NCBI GenBank assembly: GCA_949373085.1
Contig: CASICJ010000028.1
Coordinates: 1 to 64,000, forward strand
Length of the DNA stretch: 64,000 bases
Direction: 5' to 3'
Origin: an uncultured Verrucomicrobiales bacterium
GTDB taxonomy: Bacteria; Verrucomicrobiota; Verrucomicrobiia; Verrucomicrobiales; Akkermansiaceae
Of this stretch, positions 53,256-62,446 are shown piece by piece; the first letter of the stretch is position 1, and the number at the start of each line of letters is the position of its first letter. Position numbers and translations under genes: made by a program. Under the pieces are notes generated by a model that was not told the origin of the DNA, did no database searches, and saw only the letters and a list, made by a program, of their open reading frames with translations.

Positions 53256-54386
53256 CTAGCGTTCCTCAATCGGAGCGACTTTGGAAAGCTCGGTCGGCCC
53301 AACATACTTGGTGAGCGGACGGTAGAGGCGGTTATCCTCGAGCTGCTCAAGAACCTGTGCGGTCCAACCAGCCATGCGGGAAATTGCAAAAATTGGTGTA
53401 AAGAGATCGGTCGGAATATCGAGAGAATAATAGACAGTAGCGGAATAGAAATCAACGTTGGCATTCAACCCTTTTCGTTCGCGCATCATGGTGGCAATCC
53501 GCTCGGACATGTCGATCCACTTGGTCTCACCCAACTCCTCGGTAAGCTTGACCGCCATCCTCTGGAGATGAGGTGCGCGGGGGTCGAGCACCTTGTAGAC
53601 GCGGTGGCCGATTCCCATGATCTTCTTTTTATTCTCCAAGCAGTCCTCAACGTAGGCATCGACCTTATCAAGGCTGCCGATTTCCTGAAGCATCTTGATC
53701 ACGCCTTCGTTGGCACCTCCATGGAGAGGTCCTTTGAGCGTTCCAACCGCAGAGGTCATCGCGGAATAAAAATCGGAAAGAGTCGCAACTGTCACACGAG
53801 CCGAGAATGTCGAAGCATTCATGCCATGGTCGGCGTGAAGAATATAAGCAATATCGAGAGTCTTGGTTGCAGCATCGGAAGGTTCCTCACCGGTAATGAG
53901 GTAGAGAAAGTGACCTGCTTCGGAAAGATCATCACGCACAGGCGGCAAATCTAACCCCTGACGGGCACGGTGATAGTAAGCGACAATAACCGAAGTCTGG
54001 GCACAGAGGGAGATGGCTACCTCGCGGTTAGCGTCCTGGTCCGGCTCACCAATCCCGGCGCGTTTATCAAAAAGCCCCAACATGGAAACTCCGGTCCGGA
54101 GCACGTCCATTGGATTCGCGTCTTTCGGCGCGGATTTCAGGAAATTAATGACTCCCTGGGGAATCTCGCGATTTGTCCGGAGAGACTTTTCAAAATCAGC
54201 TAACTCACTTGTGTTTGGCAACTTACCAAAATGCAGAAGATAAGTGGTCTCCTCGAAACTGCAATTCTCAACCAACTCATCGATAGAATAACCTAGGTAA
54301 GAAAGACGACCATCGAGACCTTCGACGTTTGAGAGTGCGGATTCATTGGCAATAACTCCTTCGAGACCTTTAGCGTAATCAGACAT
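53256..54386 (-). CDS. gltA: Citrate synthase
   Basis: ATG 54386 gives a 376-residue enzyme that condenses oxaloacetate and acetyl-CoA to start the TCA cycle. The catalytic histidines are visible in ILHADHGMNAS and GPLHGGANE, and the aspartate in NVDFYSATVYY. GIGHRVYKVLDPR and the arginine in FAISRMAGWTAQ are conserved binding elements. The length fits the short bacterial type (such as Bacillus CitZ). A 2-methylcitrate synthase cannot be excluded from motifs alone, but no propionate genes are nearby. It stands alone. Confidence 0.95.
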   Translation of the reverse strand: MSDYAKGLEGVIANESALSNVEGLDGRLSYLGYSIDELVENCSFEETTYLLHFGKLPNTSELADFEKSLRTNREIPQGVINFLKSAPKDANPMDVLRTGVSMLGLFDKRAGIGEPDQDANREVAISLCAQTSVIVAYYHRARQGLDLPPVRDDLSEAGHFLYLITGEEPSDAATKTLDIAYILHADHGMNASTFSARVTVATLSDFYSAMTSAVGTLKGPLHGGANEGVIKMLQEIGSLDKVDAYVEDCLENKKKIMGIGHRVYKVLDPRAPHLQRMAVKLTEELGETKWIDMSERIATMMRERKGLNANVDFYSATVYYSLDIPTDLFTPIFAISRMAGWTAQVLEQLEDNRLYRPLTKYVGPTELSKVAPIEER

Positions 54387-54508
54387 AAAAATAAAAGTAG
54401 TGAAAGTTAGGGTGACAGAGGCATAGTGCCCCCAACAATAGTGCGCAAGGGTTTCCCGCAAAGATTGTTTGAGTTTTTTAGTTAGAGAAAATTAACTGTC
54501 TTCCGAAG

Positions 54509-55165
54509 ATGGCCGTGACAAAGAACCACACAATCCTCGCCCTAGAGACGAGTGTTGCCCAAGCTACCATGATCCTGGCCAACGAAAACGGCATTCTTTC
54601 CCAGAAATCCTTTCGGAGCGAGCGATCTCAGGAATGTGATCTCTTCACACCCCTGCTAGATCTGCTTAGTAAACTTCCCTCCGATGAAAAACTTTCCGCT
54701 GTAGTCGTCGGTATCGGCCCCGGATCCTATAACGGAACAAGGGTTGGTGTTGCAACAGCTCAGGCTATCGCCCAAGTCCATGGATGCCGGGTCGCTGGTC
54801 TCTGCTCGTTCGAGGGAGTCCCCGAGGCGTTTCGTAACGAAACGATCTGGGCCGTGGGAGATGCGCGGCGGGACTCCTATTTTCTCATGCCGGTCCAAAA
54901 TGGTCGGGCTCAAATCCCTCCCAAGCTCCTTGATAGAGAAGAATTTTCTATATTACTCGCTAAGTGCGAAGGACCCAAAATCACATTTGAATCACCCCAG
55001 CGCCTTCCAGAGATTACCGATTGCCTAGAAAGTCATTCAAATGCCGAAGGGCTTCTCAAGTCGTGGCTCACACGCTCGCCGGAAGAGCAGGAAGATCTCC
55101 TAAACATGCCAGTCGAAGCCTTCTACCTTCGCCCACCACACATCACGAGATCCCAAAAAAAATAA
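54509..55165 (+). CDS. tsaB: tRNA threonylcarbamoyladenosine biosynthesis protein TsaB
   Basis: This is a 218-residue member of the TsaB group. Hallmarks are ILALETS near the start, VVVGIGPGSYNGTRVGVATAQAIA and the C-terminal YLRPPHIT. TsaB partners TsaD and TsaE to modify adenosine 37 of ANN-decoding tRNAs. It is a catalytically inactive paralogue of TsaD and lacks the metal-binding histidine pair. The other partners are not in the window. Confidence 0.93.
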   Translation: MAVTKNHTILALETSVAQATMILANENGILSQKSFRSERSQECDLFTPLLDLLSKLPSDEKLSAVVVGIGPGSYNGTRVGVATAQAIAQVHGCRVAGLCSFEGVPEAFRNETIWAVGDARRDSYFLMPVQNGRAQIPPKLLDREEFSILLAKCEGPKITFESPQRLPEITDCLESHSNAEGLLKSWLTRSPEEQEDLLNMPVEAFYLRPPHITRSQKK

Positions 55166-55311
55166 ACAGGCTAACTTTCCATCAACACGAATAATAGGAT
55201 GACCCTAACAGTCAGGTCTGACTACAAGGTTCAAACCCTGATCGTAACCAAACGACTTCACGAATTCATTCGTAACCCAGCTTTTTATCTTATACGGAAT
55301 AAGGGACTTCG

Positions 55312-56562
55312 ATGATGAAAGCGAAAATATACATCCCACTCTTGCTCCTGTTGGCCGTAGTTTTCGTAATCGTTTACCGGGAGTGGCGCGAACCGGACGA
55401 AGGAAAAGTTGATTGGGTCGAGAAGGGCCGTTGGTTCAAGGGGAACACGCACACCCATTCCTTGTGGAGCGATGGCAATGACCTGCCGGAGATGATCGTA
55501 GATTGGTATAAAAAAGAAGGCTACGATTTCCTCTCTCTCTCCGATCACAACACACTTAGCCGCGGCCAGAGATGGATGCCCGTAAAACAAGTCGAGAAAC
55601 GCCGCCAAAAAGGAGATAGCGGCACGGTGGCCAAATACCTCGAACGCTTCGGTAAAGACTGGGTCGAACTTCGGGGCGAACCCGGAAGTGAAGAAGTCCG
55701 CTTAAAAACTCTTGAGGAAATTCGCCCCCGCTTTGAAACTGATGGTGATTTTCTTCTCATCGAAGCCGAAGAAATTACCGATAAATTTCGGCAATATCAC
55801 ATTCACATCAACGCTATTAACTTAGGTGAAGTCATAAAACCGCAGGGAGGCGACTCCGTCGTCGAGACAATGCGGAATAATTTACGAGCGGTCAAAGAGC
55901 AGTCAGAACGACTGAAGCGCCCTATTCTCACCCACCTTAATCACCCTAACTTCCATTGGTCCGTCACTCCGCAGCAACTGGCCGAAGTCGTGGAAGAACA
56001 ATTTTTCGAGGTTTACAACGGCCACCCAAGCATCAACCACCTTGGCGACACAGACCACCCAAGTGATGAAGCAATCTGGGATATGGCAAACACTCTGCGC
56101 ATGCTCACACACGATGCTCCCCCACTCTTTGGAGTGGCGACTGACGACTCCCACTATTACCACGGCGGAAACGTATCGCCAGGCCGGGGATGGGTCATGG
56201 TTTGGGCTGAAGAATTAAACGCCAATCAATTGGTTAAATCAATGGAACGGGGAGAATTTTACGCTTCGACCGGCGTCGTGCTCAAGGAGGTGAAATACGA
56301 CCAAGGATCCCGAAAAAATCTCGTCGAAATAACTCCGATCGAAGGGGTCGATTTTGAAACCCAATTTATTGGAACTCGTCGCAGCACCCCAGACACAACT
56401 GGCGAAGTTTTTGCAACCGTGTCCGGCCCCACTGCCGAATACCAACTCAGCGGAGATGAACTTTATGTGCGCGCCGTCATCACCTCCACTCGCGAGCACC
56501 CAAATCCATCTTACTCCGATCAAAAGGAACAAGCGTGGACCCAACCGATCGGTTGGCGGTAG
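55312..56562 (+). CDS. PHP-domain metal-dependent phosphoesterase-like protein, membrane-anchored or exported
   Basis: This 416-residue protein has an N-terminal hydrophobic segment (IYIPLLLLLAVVFVIVY). The PHP pattern is clear: NTHTHSLWSDG, SLSDHNTLS, the glutamate in IEAEEITD, THLNHPNFHW and ATDDSHYYHG provide the metal ligands. The C-terminal 100 residues form a small beta domain. Such proteins are common in PVC genomes and are annotated as phosphoesterases; the substrate is unknown. It is convergent with the PaaK-like gene. Confidence 0.88.
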   Translation: MMKAKIYIPLLLLLAVVFVIVYREWREPDEGKVDWVEKGRWFKGNTHTHSLWSDGNDLPEMIVDWYKKEGYDFLSLSDHNTLSRGQRWMPVKQVEKRRQKGDSGTVAKYLERFGKDWVELRGEPGSEEVRLKTLEEIRPRFETDGDFLLIEAEEITDKFRQYHIHINAINLGEVIKPQGGDSVVETMRNNLRAVKEQSERLKRPILTHLNHPNFHWSVTPQQLAEVVEEQFFEVYNGHPSINHLGDTDHPSDEAIWDMANTLRMLTHDAPPLFGVATDDSHYYHGGNVSPGRGWVMVWAEELNANQLVKSMERGEFYASTGVVLKEVKYDQGSRKNLVEITPIEGVDFETQFIGTRRSTPDTTGEVFATVSGPTAEYQLSGDELYVRAVITSTREHPNPSYSDQKEQAWTQPIGWR

Positions 56563-56571
56563 TAGATTTCG

Positions 56572-57726
56572 TTATTTGCGACGCTTCCAACGTTTCGATT
56601 TCATTTCAAATCGCTCAAGAGTTCCCTCCGGAACTTCCTCGACCGGAATCCTCAGGCTAAAAACTTCGAGCAAACGACTTTCAAGTTCGCTCGCTCCAGA
56701 TCCCTCAGCACGAAGGCGAACTTCCGCCATCGAATTCACCTCTTCAATCAATACTTCGTATTCCAAAATTCCCTCAACCGAACGCACGACTTCCTCAACC
56801 GCTCCCGGATAGAGATTCACACCACGAACCACCACCATGTCATCGACACGCCCAATGATTCCGCCCTTGAGCGCGAAGCTCTCATCCGGCTGCACTAGAT
56901 CACCTGTACGATAACGCAAAATCGGCGAACCGTGACGCCCCAAAGTCGTAAGAACCAGCTCACCAATCCCCTGTTGGTCCTGGTTAATAACCTCGCAAAA
57001 GTAAGCCTCATGGCGAACAAGTAATCGTCTAGGATTAGTAATGTCGCTTACTGTCACCGGTCCGATTTCCGTCATCCCATGGTGATCAATCACTTCGGCA
57101 TCCCACGCTTCGGAAAGACGATTACGAACTTTCGGCAGACTTCCTCCGGGCTCACCAGCCACGATGATTTTTTCAACCCCAAGGCTTTTCGCATCATCCG
57201 AGATTTCGGCCAATCGAAGTCCATAAGTTGGGGTGCAGCAGAGAATTTCAGGACGTAGTCTCTCCATCATCTTGAGACGATTTTCACTGGAGAGTCCGCC
57301 CGCTGGAATGGCGCGAATTCCAAGTCCGGCGGCTGATTCAAAACCCGCCCAAAACCCTAAAAACGGGCCAAAGGAAAATGGAAAAAAGGCGGCTTGCCCG
57401 GGAGTCACTCCGGCCTTTTCCCAGACCCATGCCCAATTTTCGCAAAGCCACTCCCAGCCCGCTTTATCATCAAGCCAAATCATCGGCTGTCCGCTAGTTC
57501 CGCTGGTTTGGTGGAAGCGGTGATAGCTCTCGAGGGGAAAAGTCAGATTACTTCCGTACGGTGGGTGCAATTTTTGATCAGCCGCCAACTCCGCCTTGGT
57601 GGTAAAAGGCACCTTTGTCGAATATTCCTCCAGAGTAGATACTGAAGTCAGCCCATTCAATTTATTCTGGTAAAATGGATTGGTCGAAAGCGCCCTGAGA
57701 AGGCTGTTAATTTTATCCAGACTCAT
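56572..57726 (-). CDS. PaaK-like acyl-CoA ligase / adenylate-forming enzyme
   Basis: This is a 384-residue adenylate-forming enzyme of the phenylacetate-CoA ligase group. Motifs are FHQTSGTSGQPM (AMP-binding P-loop), VAGEPGGSLPKV, HHGMTEIGPV and RYRTGDLV, followed by the small C-terminal domain with RGVNLYPGAVEEV. It would activate a carboxylic acid as acyl-AMP and probably acyl-CoA. It is shorter than PaaK (about 430). The ATG at 57726 overlaps the stop of the DUF2891 gene by one base (TGATG); a GTG three bases earlier is an alternative. No phenylacetate pathway genes are nearby. Confidence 0.88.
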   Translation of the reverse strand: MSLDKINSLLRALSTNPFYQNKLNGLTSVSTLEEYSTKVPFTTKAELAADQKLHPPYGSNLTFPLESYHRFHQTSGTSGQPMIWLDDKAGWEWLCENWAWVWEKAGVTPGQAAFFPFSFGPFLGFWAGFESAAGLGIRAIPAGGLSSENRLKMMERLRPEILCCTPTYGLRLAEISDDAKSLGVEKIIVAGEPGGSLPKVRNRLSEAWDAEVIDHHGMTEIGPVTVSDITNPRRLLVRHEAYFCEVINQDQQGIGELVLTTLGRHGSPILRYRTGDLVQPDESFALKGGIIGRVDDMVVVRGVNLYPGAVEEVVRSVEGILEYEVLIEEVNSMAEVRLRAEGSGASELESRLLEVFSLRIPVEEVPEGTLERFEMKSKRWKRRK

Positions 57727-58787
57727 CACTTACTTCCGATTTCCCCGGCTCCGGTGAGAAGATATACGGCGAAGGTTCCCAGCCAGTGATCGCCTTCGTA
57801 GTGGCCGCTGATGGCATCACGCAGCCCCGCTTTTTCGTGAGCATCCGCAACCTTTAATAATTCGAATTTTGGATTTCCATCCAACACGCTTGTAATACCT
57901 CGCAAGCTCCACGCCCGATTTAAATTCAAGCCAACCAGATGAACCAAATGACCATCCTCGAAATCACTCACCGTGACCGGCGTTGTGAGATTCCCCAGCT
58001 CAAATCCCGGAAAGAATTTTTCAAGCCACTTACGATATTCAGCAGCCGAGAGAACCCGACGCATCAGATCTGCCTCATTTAATCCGGGTGAGAAAAAATC
58101 GTTTCCACTGGGTTCATAGCGAACCGGATAAGCCACATCTTCAAGATAAAATCTTTTTGCCTTTCTGATCAAGAGATCCGCGAAGCTCTGATCACCAGTC
58201 AAACGGGCCCAGTCTAATAATTGCCCGAAAGCGAAAGATGATTCAGGATGGAACCCACATCGGATTGGCCAATCGAGTTTGGGAAGGTACGATTCTGCAT
58301 TCAGGACAATCGCCCTCTCGACAGGACGATAAAAGGACGCCCATTTCCTTCCTTGAGCGTCATCAAGGGCCCGAAGTTCGATCCCCAAGCGCAAAGCCCA
58401 AGCCCAACCATACATGCGTTCAAATGAAGGATTCTTTTTCAAATAGGACGCCTCTTTTGCCAAGCCCTCTCGGGTCAGCTTCTTGGCCAATTCCGCTCGC
58501 ACGGATTGATTCCATTCCGCCTTCGGGAAAAGCCGGACGAGACGAACCAGAGTCCAGTGACCATGCACTGACGAATGCCAATCGAAATGGCCAAAAAAAA
58601 CGGGTGTGAGTTGGCTAGGAGCTTTAGCATCCTTCGGAGAGCGTAAAACGTTTCCCGGCTTATTAGGAAATTCCCGATTAAGCCCAGCAAGCGCGAGGTC
58701 AACGAAGCGCCTAGCATCAGCTTCAGAGAGACGATTTTTCGCGGCGAGTGACATTCCGGTTAGTAGAAGGAGGCAAAGAAACTTCAT
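57726..58787 (-). CDS. Secreted DUF2891 protein
   Basis: This is a 353-residue protein with signal MKFLCLLLLTGMSLAA. The segment GHFDWHSSVHGHW near residue 70 and RCGFHPESSFAFG, SPGLNEADLMRRVL and VHLVGLNLNRAWSLRGI are the DUF2891 pattern. The helical repeat style suggests an alpha/alpha-barrel as in some glycan-active enzymes, but no activity is known to me. It is the middle gene of a three-gene overlap operon with DUF3147 and the PaaK-like enzyme. Confidence 0.85.
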   Translation of the reverse strand: MKFLCLLLLTGMSLAAKNRLSEADARRFVDLALAGLNREFPNKPGNVLRSPKDAKAPSQLTPVFFGHFDWHSSVHGHWTLVRLVRLFPKAEWNQSVRAELAKKLTREGLAKEASYLKKNPSFERMYGWAWALRLGIELRALDDAQGRKWASFYRPVERAIVLNAESYLPKLDWPIRCGFHPESSFAFGQLLDWARLTGDQSFADLLIRKAKRFYLEDVAYPVRYEPSGNDFFSPGLNEADLMRRVLSAAEYRKWLEKFFPGFELGNLTTPVTVSDFEDGHLVHLVGLNLNRAWSLRGITSVLDGNPKFELLKVADAHEKAGLRDAISGHYEGDHWLGTFAVYLLTGAGEIGSK

Positions 58788-59197
58788 TACATCAACTCGA
58801 TATTGGTAAACTTTTTAAGGATCACAACCAATAGCCAAAAAAGAGCAATGGTGAGCATCGCGTTTACAAAAAGGGTAAAATAAAAGCCGTGACCTTTACG
58901 GAGCATCCACGGAATGACCAGAAACATGGGAAGAGTCGGCAAAACGAACCAGAAGGTATAGTAGGCATGATTGGCAATGCTCTCAATCCGGATGGCTTGA
59001 TTGGGAATCTTACTTTCATGCCTCATCCAGATCATCGCGAGGATTGAAGTAAGCGGAAGGGCGATAAGAAGGGCCGAAAGCCGATCGCTCAATAACTGAA
59101 GCTTGGTCACGATAAGAATAATGACCGCTGTGAGAAGAATCTTCGCTATATCCTGAGAACTAGGCGTAAAGACCTTAAGAAGTTCGTTTTTGTCCAT
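58787..59197 (-). CDS. DUF3147 membrane protein
   Basis: This is a 136-residue protein with four hydrophobic segments (AKILLTAVIILIVT, LSALLIALPLTSILAMIW, TFWFVLPTLPMFLVIPWML, FVNAMLTIALFWLLVVIL). Pattern and size match DUF3147. The stop overlaps the ATG of the DUF2891 gene by one base, so translation is coupled. Function unknown. Confidence 0.8.
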   Translation of the reverse strand: MDKNELLKVFTPSSQDIAKILLTAVIILIVTKLQLLSDRLSALLIALPLTSILAMIWMRHESKIPNQAIRIESIANHAYYTFWFVLPTLPMFLVIPWMLRKGHGFYFTLFVNAMLTIALFWLLVVILKKFTNIELM

Positions 59198-59232
59198 TGC
59201 GATAGGTCGACTCTGAGCGCATTCTTCGCGAT

Positions 59233-60087
59233 ATGCAAGTTGCTCGATTCGTTCTGCCTATCCTTTGCCTCATGTCTGGATGCTCGGCGGACCCGCCAGG
59301 TGGCCAACCCCGACCGTCCGGACCTCGCGCAATTGAGCCTACAGCAGCTCCGAACGCCGGAGCACTGAAGCTCACCGCGGCTCAAAAATCATCAATTGGT
59401 CGGAAAATTTGGCAAAATGAATCAGCAGGTAAGATCACCGGCTTAACTCATTGGAATGACGGGGAGGAATTCCCATCACTCGGAATCGGACATTTCATCT
59501 GGTACCCAAGAGGTTTCAACGGACGTTGGAGCGAGACTTGGCCGGAGTTCGTCAACTATGCAATGCGGCAAGGTCTACAGGTTCCCGCAGTTGGCCGAAG
59601 CCCCGATTGCCCTTGGCCTAATAAACCCTCCTTCATGCGCGATTTTAATGGCCCACAGTTGGCCGGTCTGCGTCACTGGTTGGCTGCGAACATGACGATC
59701 CAGACCGAATTCATTGCATACAAATCCCAGGAGGCTCTTCCTAGGATCATGCGTGCCGCACCGGCCCACGAGCAGGCGCGCATTAAATCGAATTACGAAA
59801 AAGTGGCCGCAAGCGCAAATGGTGTTTATGCCTTGGTTGACTACGTCAACTTTAAGGGCGACGGAACAAATCCAATCGAGCGCTATAACAATCAAGGCTG
59901 GGGGCTAATGTGGGTGCTCATGGAGATGAAGAATGTTCCTGCAGGACAAAAAGCTGCGCGCGAATTTAGCGCAGCTGCCAAGAGAAGGCTTGATCTGCGA
60001 ATTGCCAATTCTCCTAGAGCACGCGGCGAGTCACGTTGGAGACCAGGTTGGCATAACCGCTGCGATTCCTACGGGCGAGCACTCTAA
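59233..60087 (+). CDS. Lipoprotein of unknown function with lysozyme-like features
   Basis: This is a 284-residue protein with lipobox LPILCLMSGCS, so it is probably lipid-anchored after Cys. The mature part holds KIWQNESAGKITGLTHWNDGE and SLGIGHFIWYP. A glutamate in an IWxNE setting followed by a glycine-rich GIGHF strand resembles lysozyme-like glycoside hydrolases in a general way. I cannot name the family. It is divergent from the DUF3147 operon with 35 bases between starts and convergent with the thioredoxin-like pair. Confidence 0.7.
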   Translation: MQVARFVLPILCLMSGCSADPPGGQPRPSGPRAIEPTAAPNAGALKLTAAQKSSIGRKIWQNESAGKITGLTHWNDGEEFPSLGIGHFIWYPRGFNGRWSETWPEFVNYAMRQGLQVPAVGRSPDCPWPNKPSFMRDFNGPQLAGLRHWLAANMTIQTEFIAYKSQEALPRIMRAAPAHEQARIKSNYEKVAASANGVYALVDYVNFKGDGTNPIERYNNQGWGLMWVLMEMKNVPAGQKAAREFSAAAKRRLDLRIANSPRARGESRWRPGWHNRCDSYGRAL

Positions 60088-60099
60088 TGATCCGCCCCG

Positions 60100-60987
60100 C
60101 TACTTTGACTTAAGCCGCTTCAGGATCTGAGCGGCTAGTTTACCATGTGAAGAATTGGCATCGACCGCAATAACTGCCTCCGCAGCCTTAATCGCCTCCG
60201 CCGTTTGCTTACCGTGATTTAAGGCAGCAAGCTTAGGAAACAGGGCTTTTTGTAAGAGAGCTCCTTTAGGCTCAAATCTGGTGATATAATCGTCGACCAA
60301 TTGAATCACCTCGTCATAGGAATCCTTGTGGAACACCTCTTCGAGGCCGCGATCCAAATCCGCAAATCCTCTCTCTGCAAGATGATTCTTTTGAAAGCCC
60401 AGAGAGTCATCCGGATCAAGCCTCGCGAGCTCTTCAAGGTGTTCAGCGTCGAGGGAAGGATCTGATCCCCGAGGAGTGCTCTTAACCAGAGCTATCAAAC
60501 TCTTAGCCCTCTCAAGACCATTCTGCTGATAAGCTTCTTTGATTGATTTCAATCTCGCCACTTGATCCTTAGATCGTCGAATGACTTTGGCAGCGTGCTT
60601 TAGTGGTCCATTAGTGGCTGCCCCGATTTCCCGAGCATAAACGATCCCTTTAGAATTAAGAAAAAAGGCCGTCGGATACCGATCAACTCCAAAAGTCTCT
60701 GCCACCACTCGATTGGCAGCAAGCGGAGAAACAATCCCAGGAGTCTGTTTGAGAGGAACATCCAAAAGAACAGGCACGAAACGGGCTGCAATAGCTCCTT
60801 GAAACAAATCTTGGGAGAGCACGCGTTTCTTGAATTGAACGCATGCCCCGGAAATTTCAGTGGCTAAAAAAACCAAATAAACGTCCTTCTTTTCTTCAGA
60901 CGCCTGCTTCTTAGCTTCTTTAAGATCGGTGAGCCAAGCCCCTTGAAGAGGTAGAATCATGACTAAGACAAGGGCCAATCTAAACAT
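60100..60987 (-). CDS. Secreted thioredoxin-fold protein lacking CxxC
   Basis: The ATG at 60987 gives signal FRLALVLVMILPLQG and 295 residues. The fold start DLKEAKKQASEEKKDVYLVFLA and the cis-proline segment VDRYPTAFFLNSKG are thioredoxin-like. The redox site position reads EISGACVQFKK with one cysteine only, so a disulfide oxidoreductase role is unlikely. The C-terminal half is helical and tetratricopeptide-like. Four bases separate it from the paralogous upstream gene, so they form an operon. Confidence 0.82.
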   Translation of the reverse strand: MFRLALVLVMILPLQGAWLTDLKEAKKQASEEKKDVYLVFLATEISGACVQFKKRVLSQDLFQGAIAARFVPVLLDVPLKQTPGIVSPLAANRVVAETFGVDRYPTAFFLNSKGIVYAREIGAATNGPLKHAAKVIRRSKDQVARLKSIKEAYQQNGLERAKSLIALVKSTPRGSDPSLDAEHLEELARLDPDDSLGFQKNHLAERGFADLDRGLEEVFHKDSYDEVIQLVDDYITRFEPKGALLQKALFPKLAALNHGKQTAEAIKAAEAVIAVDANSSHGKLAAQILKRLKSK

Positions 60988-60991
60988 CGGG

Positions 60992-62320
60992 CTATTTTCC
61001 TTTCTTGATCTTATCGGCTTGCTTCCGGAGATCATCTGCCTGCTTTTGCAGAGCAGCAGCACGCTTCTCCAGCTCGCTTATATCGCGCTTACGCTTTTCC
61101 ATCGCTTCGTGATTTTCCACCACGTCCTTCAGTGCTTGAGCTTTACGGGCTAGTTTCTCACGCTCCATAACGGCATTTTTCAGGGCAGTATCAGCTTTTT
61201 TCCCGGCATCACGAAGTGTGTTTAAAGCTGCCTCGGCCGTCTTTATTTTCTGATCTACTTCGGCCTTGGACTTCTGCAAATCCTTCTCGCCGGCGATAGC
61301 TTTGACTAAATCCTCCTCTGCTGTCTTGGCATCTTTTTTTAGCTCATTGATATCAGTGACAATAGCAACCGGCTTAGAGACAATTGGTTTCCGAGGCTTT
61401 GGATTTTTGGCCATCTCTTTTATTTTCGCAGCCCGGGTTTTTGCTCCTTCGATCTGATCACCGAATTTATCGGCCTGCTTACCAAGGTCTGACACAGGTG
61501 CAAGTTTCTTCATTACCACAATCGCAGCTACGGCTTCGTCATATTTCTTTAAAGAATAAAGAGCTTGGACTTCATACATCTTAATCCGCTGGGCGTCCTC
61601 CCCTTTAAGGTTTTCCCCATCCTTCTTGGACGCTTTAATGATGTCCTCATATTTCTTATCACGAAACATCATGTTATATCGCGCTTTCTCCTGTTTAAGC
61701 GCCTCGGCTTTTTTGATCTCAGTCACATACCCGGTCGTCCCATCTTTGTCGGCCTCAGCAATAAGGGTTAACTCTGGTGCATAATAATCGCGAATGAAAG
61801 TTTGAGGGAGAGCCTTCAGTGCCTTTACGTAAAGCTCCGCACGCTTGAGGTCCTTCTCTTTAAGGGCAGCAGCGAAAGCCTTGTCACGGTCCACTCGAAC
61901 CTGATGCATCTCCCCAAGGTGCTTCAAATACTCGGTAGCATTCTCACGGGTCTCGCTCGAATAAGCATAAGGCCTACCCTTGAAATCGGTCAAAACTACC
62001 GATGGGATAGTCTTGAAATGGTAATCCTGCTCAAGCTCGAGAATCTGTTCGTGAGCTTCGTCCCGTGTCCGGGGAATTTCGAAAAGCACTTGCACAAAAT
62101 CTTTACCCATCGCCTTTTTAAATGGATCGGTCTTAAGAACCTTCTCTTCGAAGGACTTGCTTTGAGGGTGCCAAGCCGAGCCTGAGAAGATCATGAGGAC
62201 ATCTTTCTTAGACTGAGCCGCGTTAGTCTGAGCTTCTCTTAAAAGTTCCTTCGGAGCTTTGGCATGAAGCAAGAATGGAACAGCAATCAACGCAGATACA
62301 AAAAGGGAAAGTGGTTTCAT
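60992..62320 (-). CDS. Secreted thioredoxin-fold and coiled-coil protein lacking redox cysteines
   Basis: This is a 442-residue protein with signal PLSLFVSALIAVPFLLHA. The N-terminal 150 residues have a thioredoxin-like fold (SKKDVLMIFSGSAWHPQSKSF, KTIPSVVLTDFKGRPYA), but the CxxC position is WHPQ. A helical middle follows, then about 120 residues of charged coiled coil (ELEKRAAALQKQADDLRKQ). It is the first of two related genes. It lies downstream of the Verru_Chthon cassette gene but is separated from it by a terminator, so it probably has its own promoter in the 126-base gap. Confidence 0.83.
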   Translation of the reverse strand: MKPLSLFVSALIAVPFLLHAKAPKELLREAQTNAAQSKKDVLMIFSGSAWHPQSKSFEEKVLKTDPFKKAMGKDFVQVLFEIPRTRDEAHEQILELEQDYHFKTIPSVVLTDFKGRPYAYSSETRENATEYLKHLGEMHQVRVDRDKAFAAALKEKDLKRAELYVKALKALPQTFIRDYYAPELTLIAEADKDGTTGYVTEIKKAEALKQEKARYNMMFRDKKYEDIIKASKKDGENLKGEDAQRIKMYEVQALYSLKKYDEAVAAIVVMKKLAPVSDLGKQADKFGDQIEGAKTRAAKIKEMAKNPKPRKPIVSKPVAIVTDINELKKDAKTAEEDLVKAIAGEKDLQKSKAEVDQKIKTAEAALNTLRDAGKKADTALKNAVMEREKLARKAQALKDVVENHEAMEKRKRDISELEKRAAALQKQADDLRKQADKIKKGK

Positions 62321-62386
62321 AACAAATTAAATCGATATCTCTCTGCAAATTCACCCAACCATAGCGAGCCGTCGAGTGGAAAAATA

Positions 62387-62414
62387 AAAAGGCTCCGGGG
62401 CACCGAAGCCTTTT
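62387..62414 (-). terminator. Rho-independent terminator after the Verru_Chthon cassette gene
   Basis: On the minus strand AAAAGGCTTCGG pairs with CCGGAGCCTTTT around TGCC (one T-G pair), followed by TATTTTTCC. It lies 33 bases after the stop of the gene ending at 62447. Confidence 0.88.
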
Positions 62415-62446
62415 GGAGGCAAAAAATGCTCTTCCTAGTGCGAGGA

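Noticed and set aside
55200-55262. tRNA-like GGTTCAAACC stretch with following ACCA
   Set aside because: The 5-bp T-stem does not pair (only three of five) and no acceptor partner is found 70 bases upstream; AGTCA/TGACT nearby is a short unrelated palindrome.
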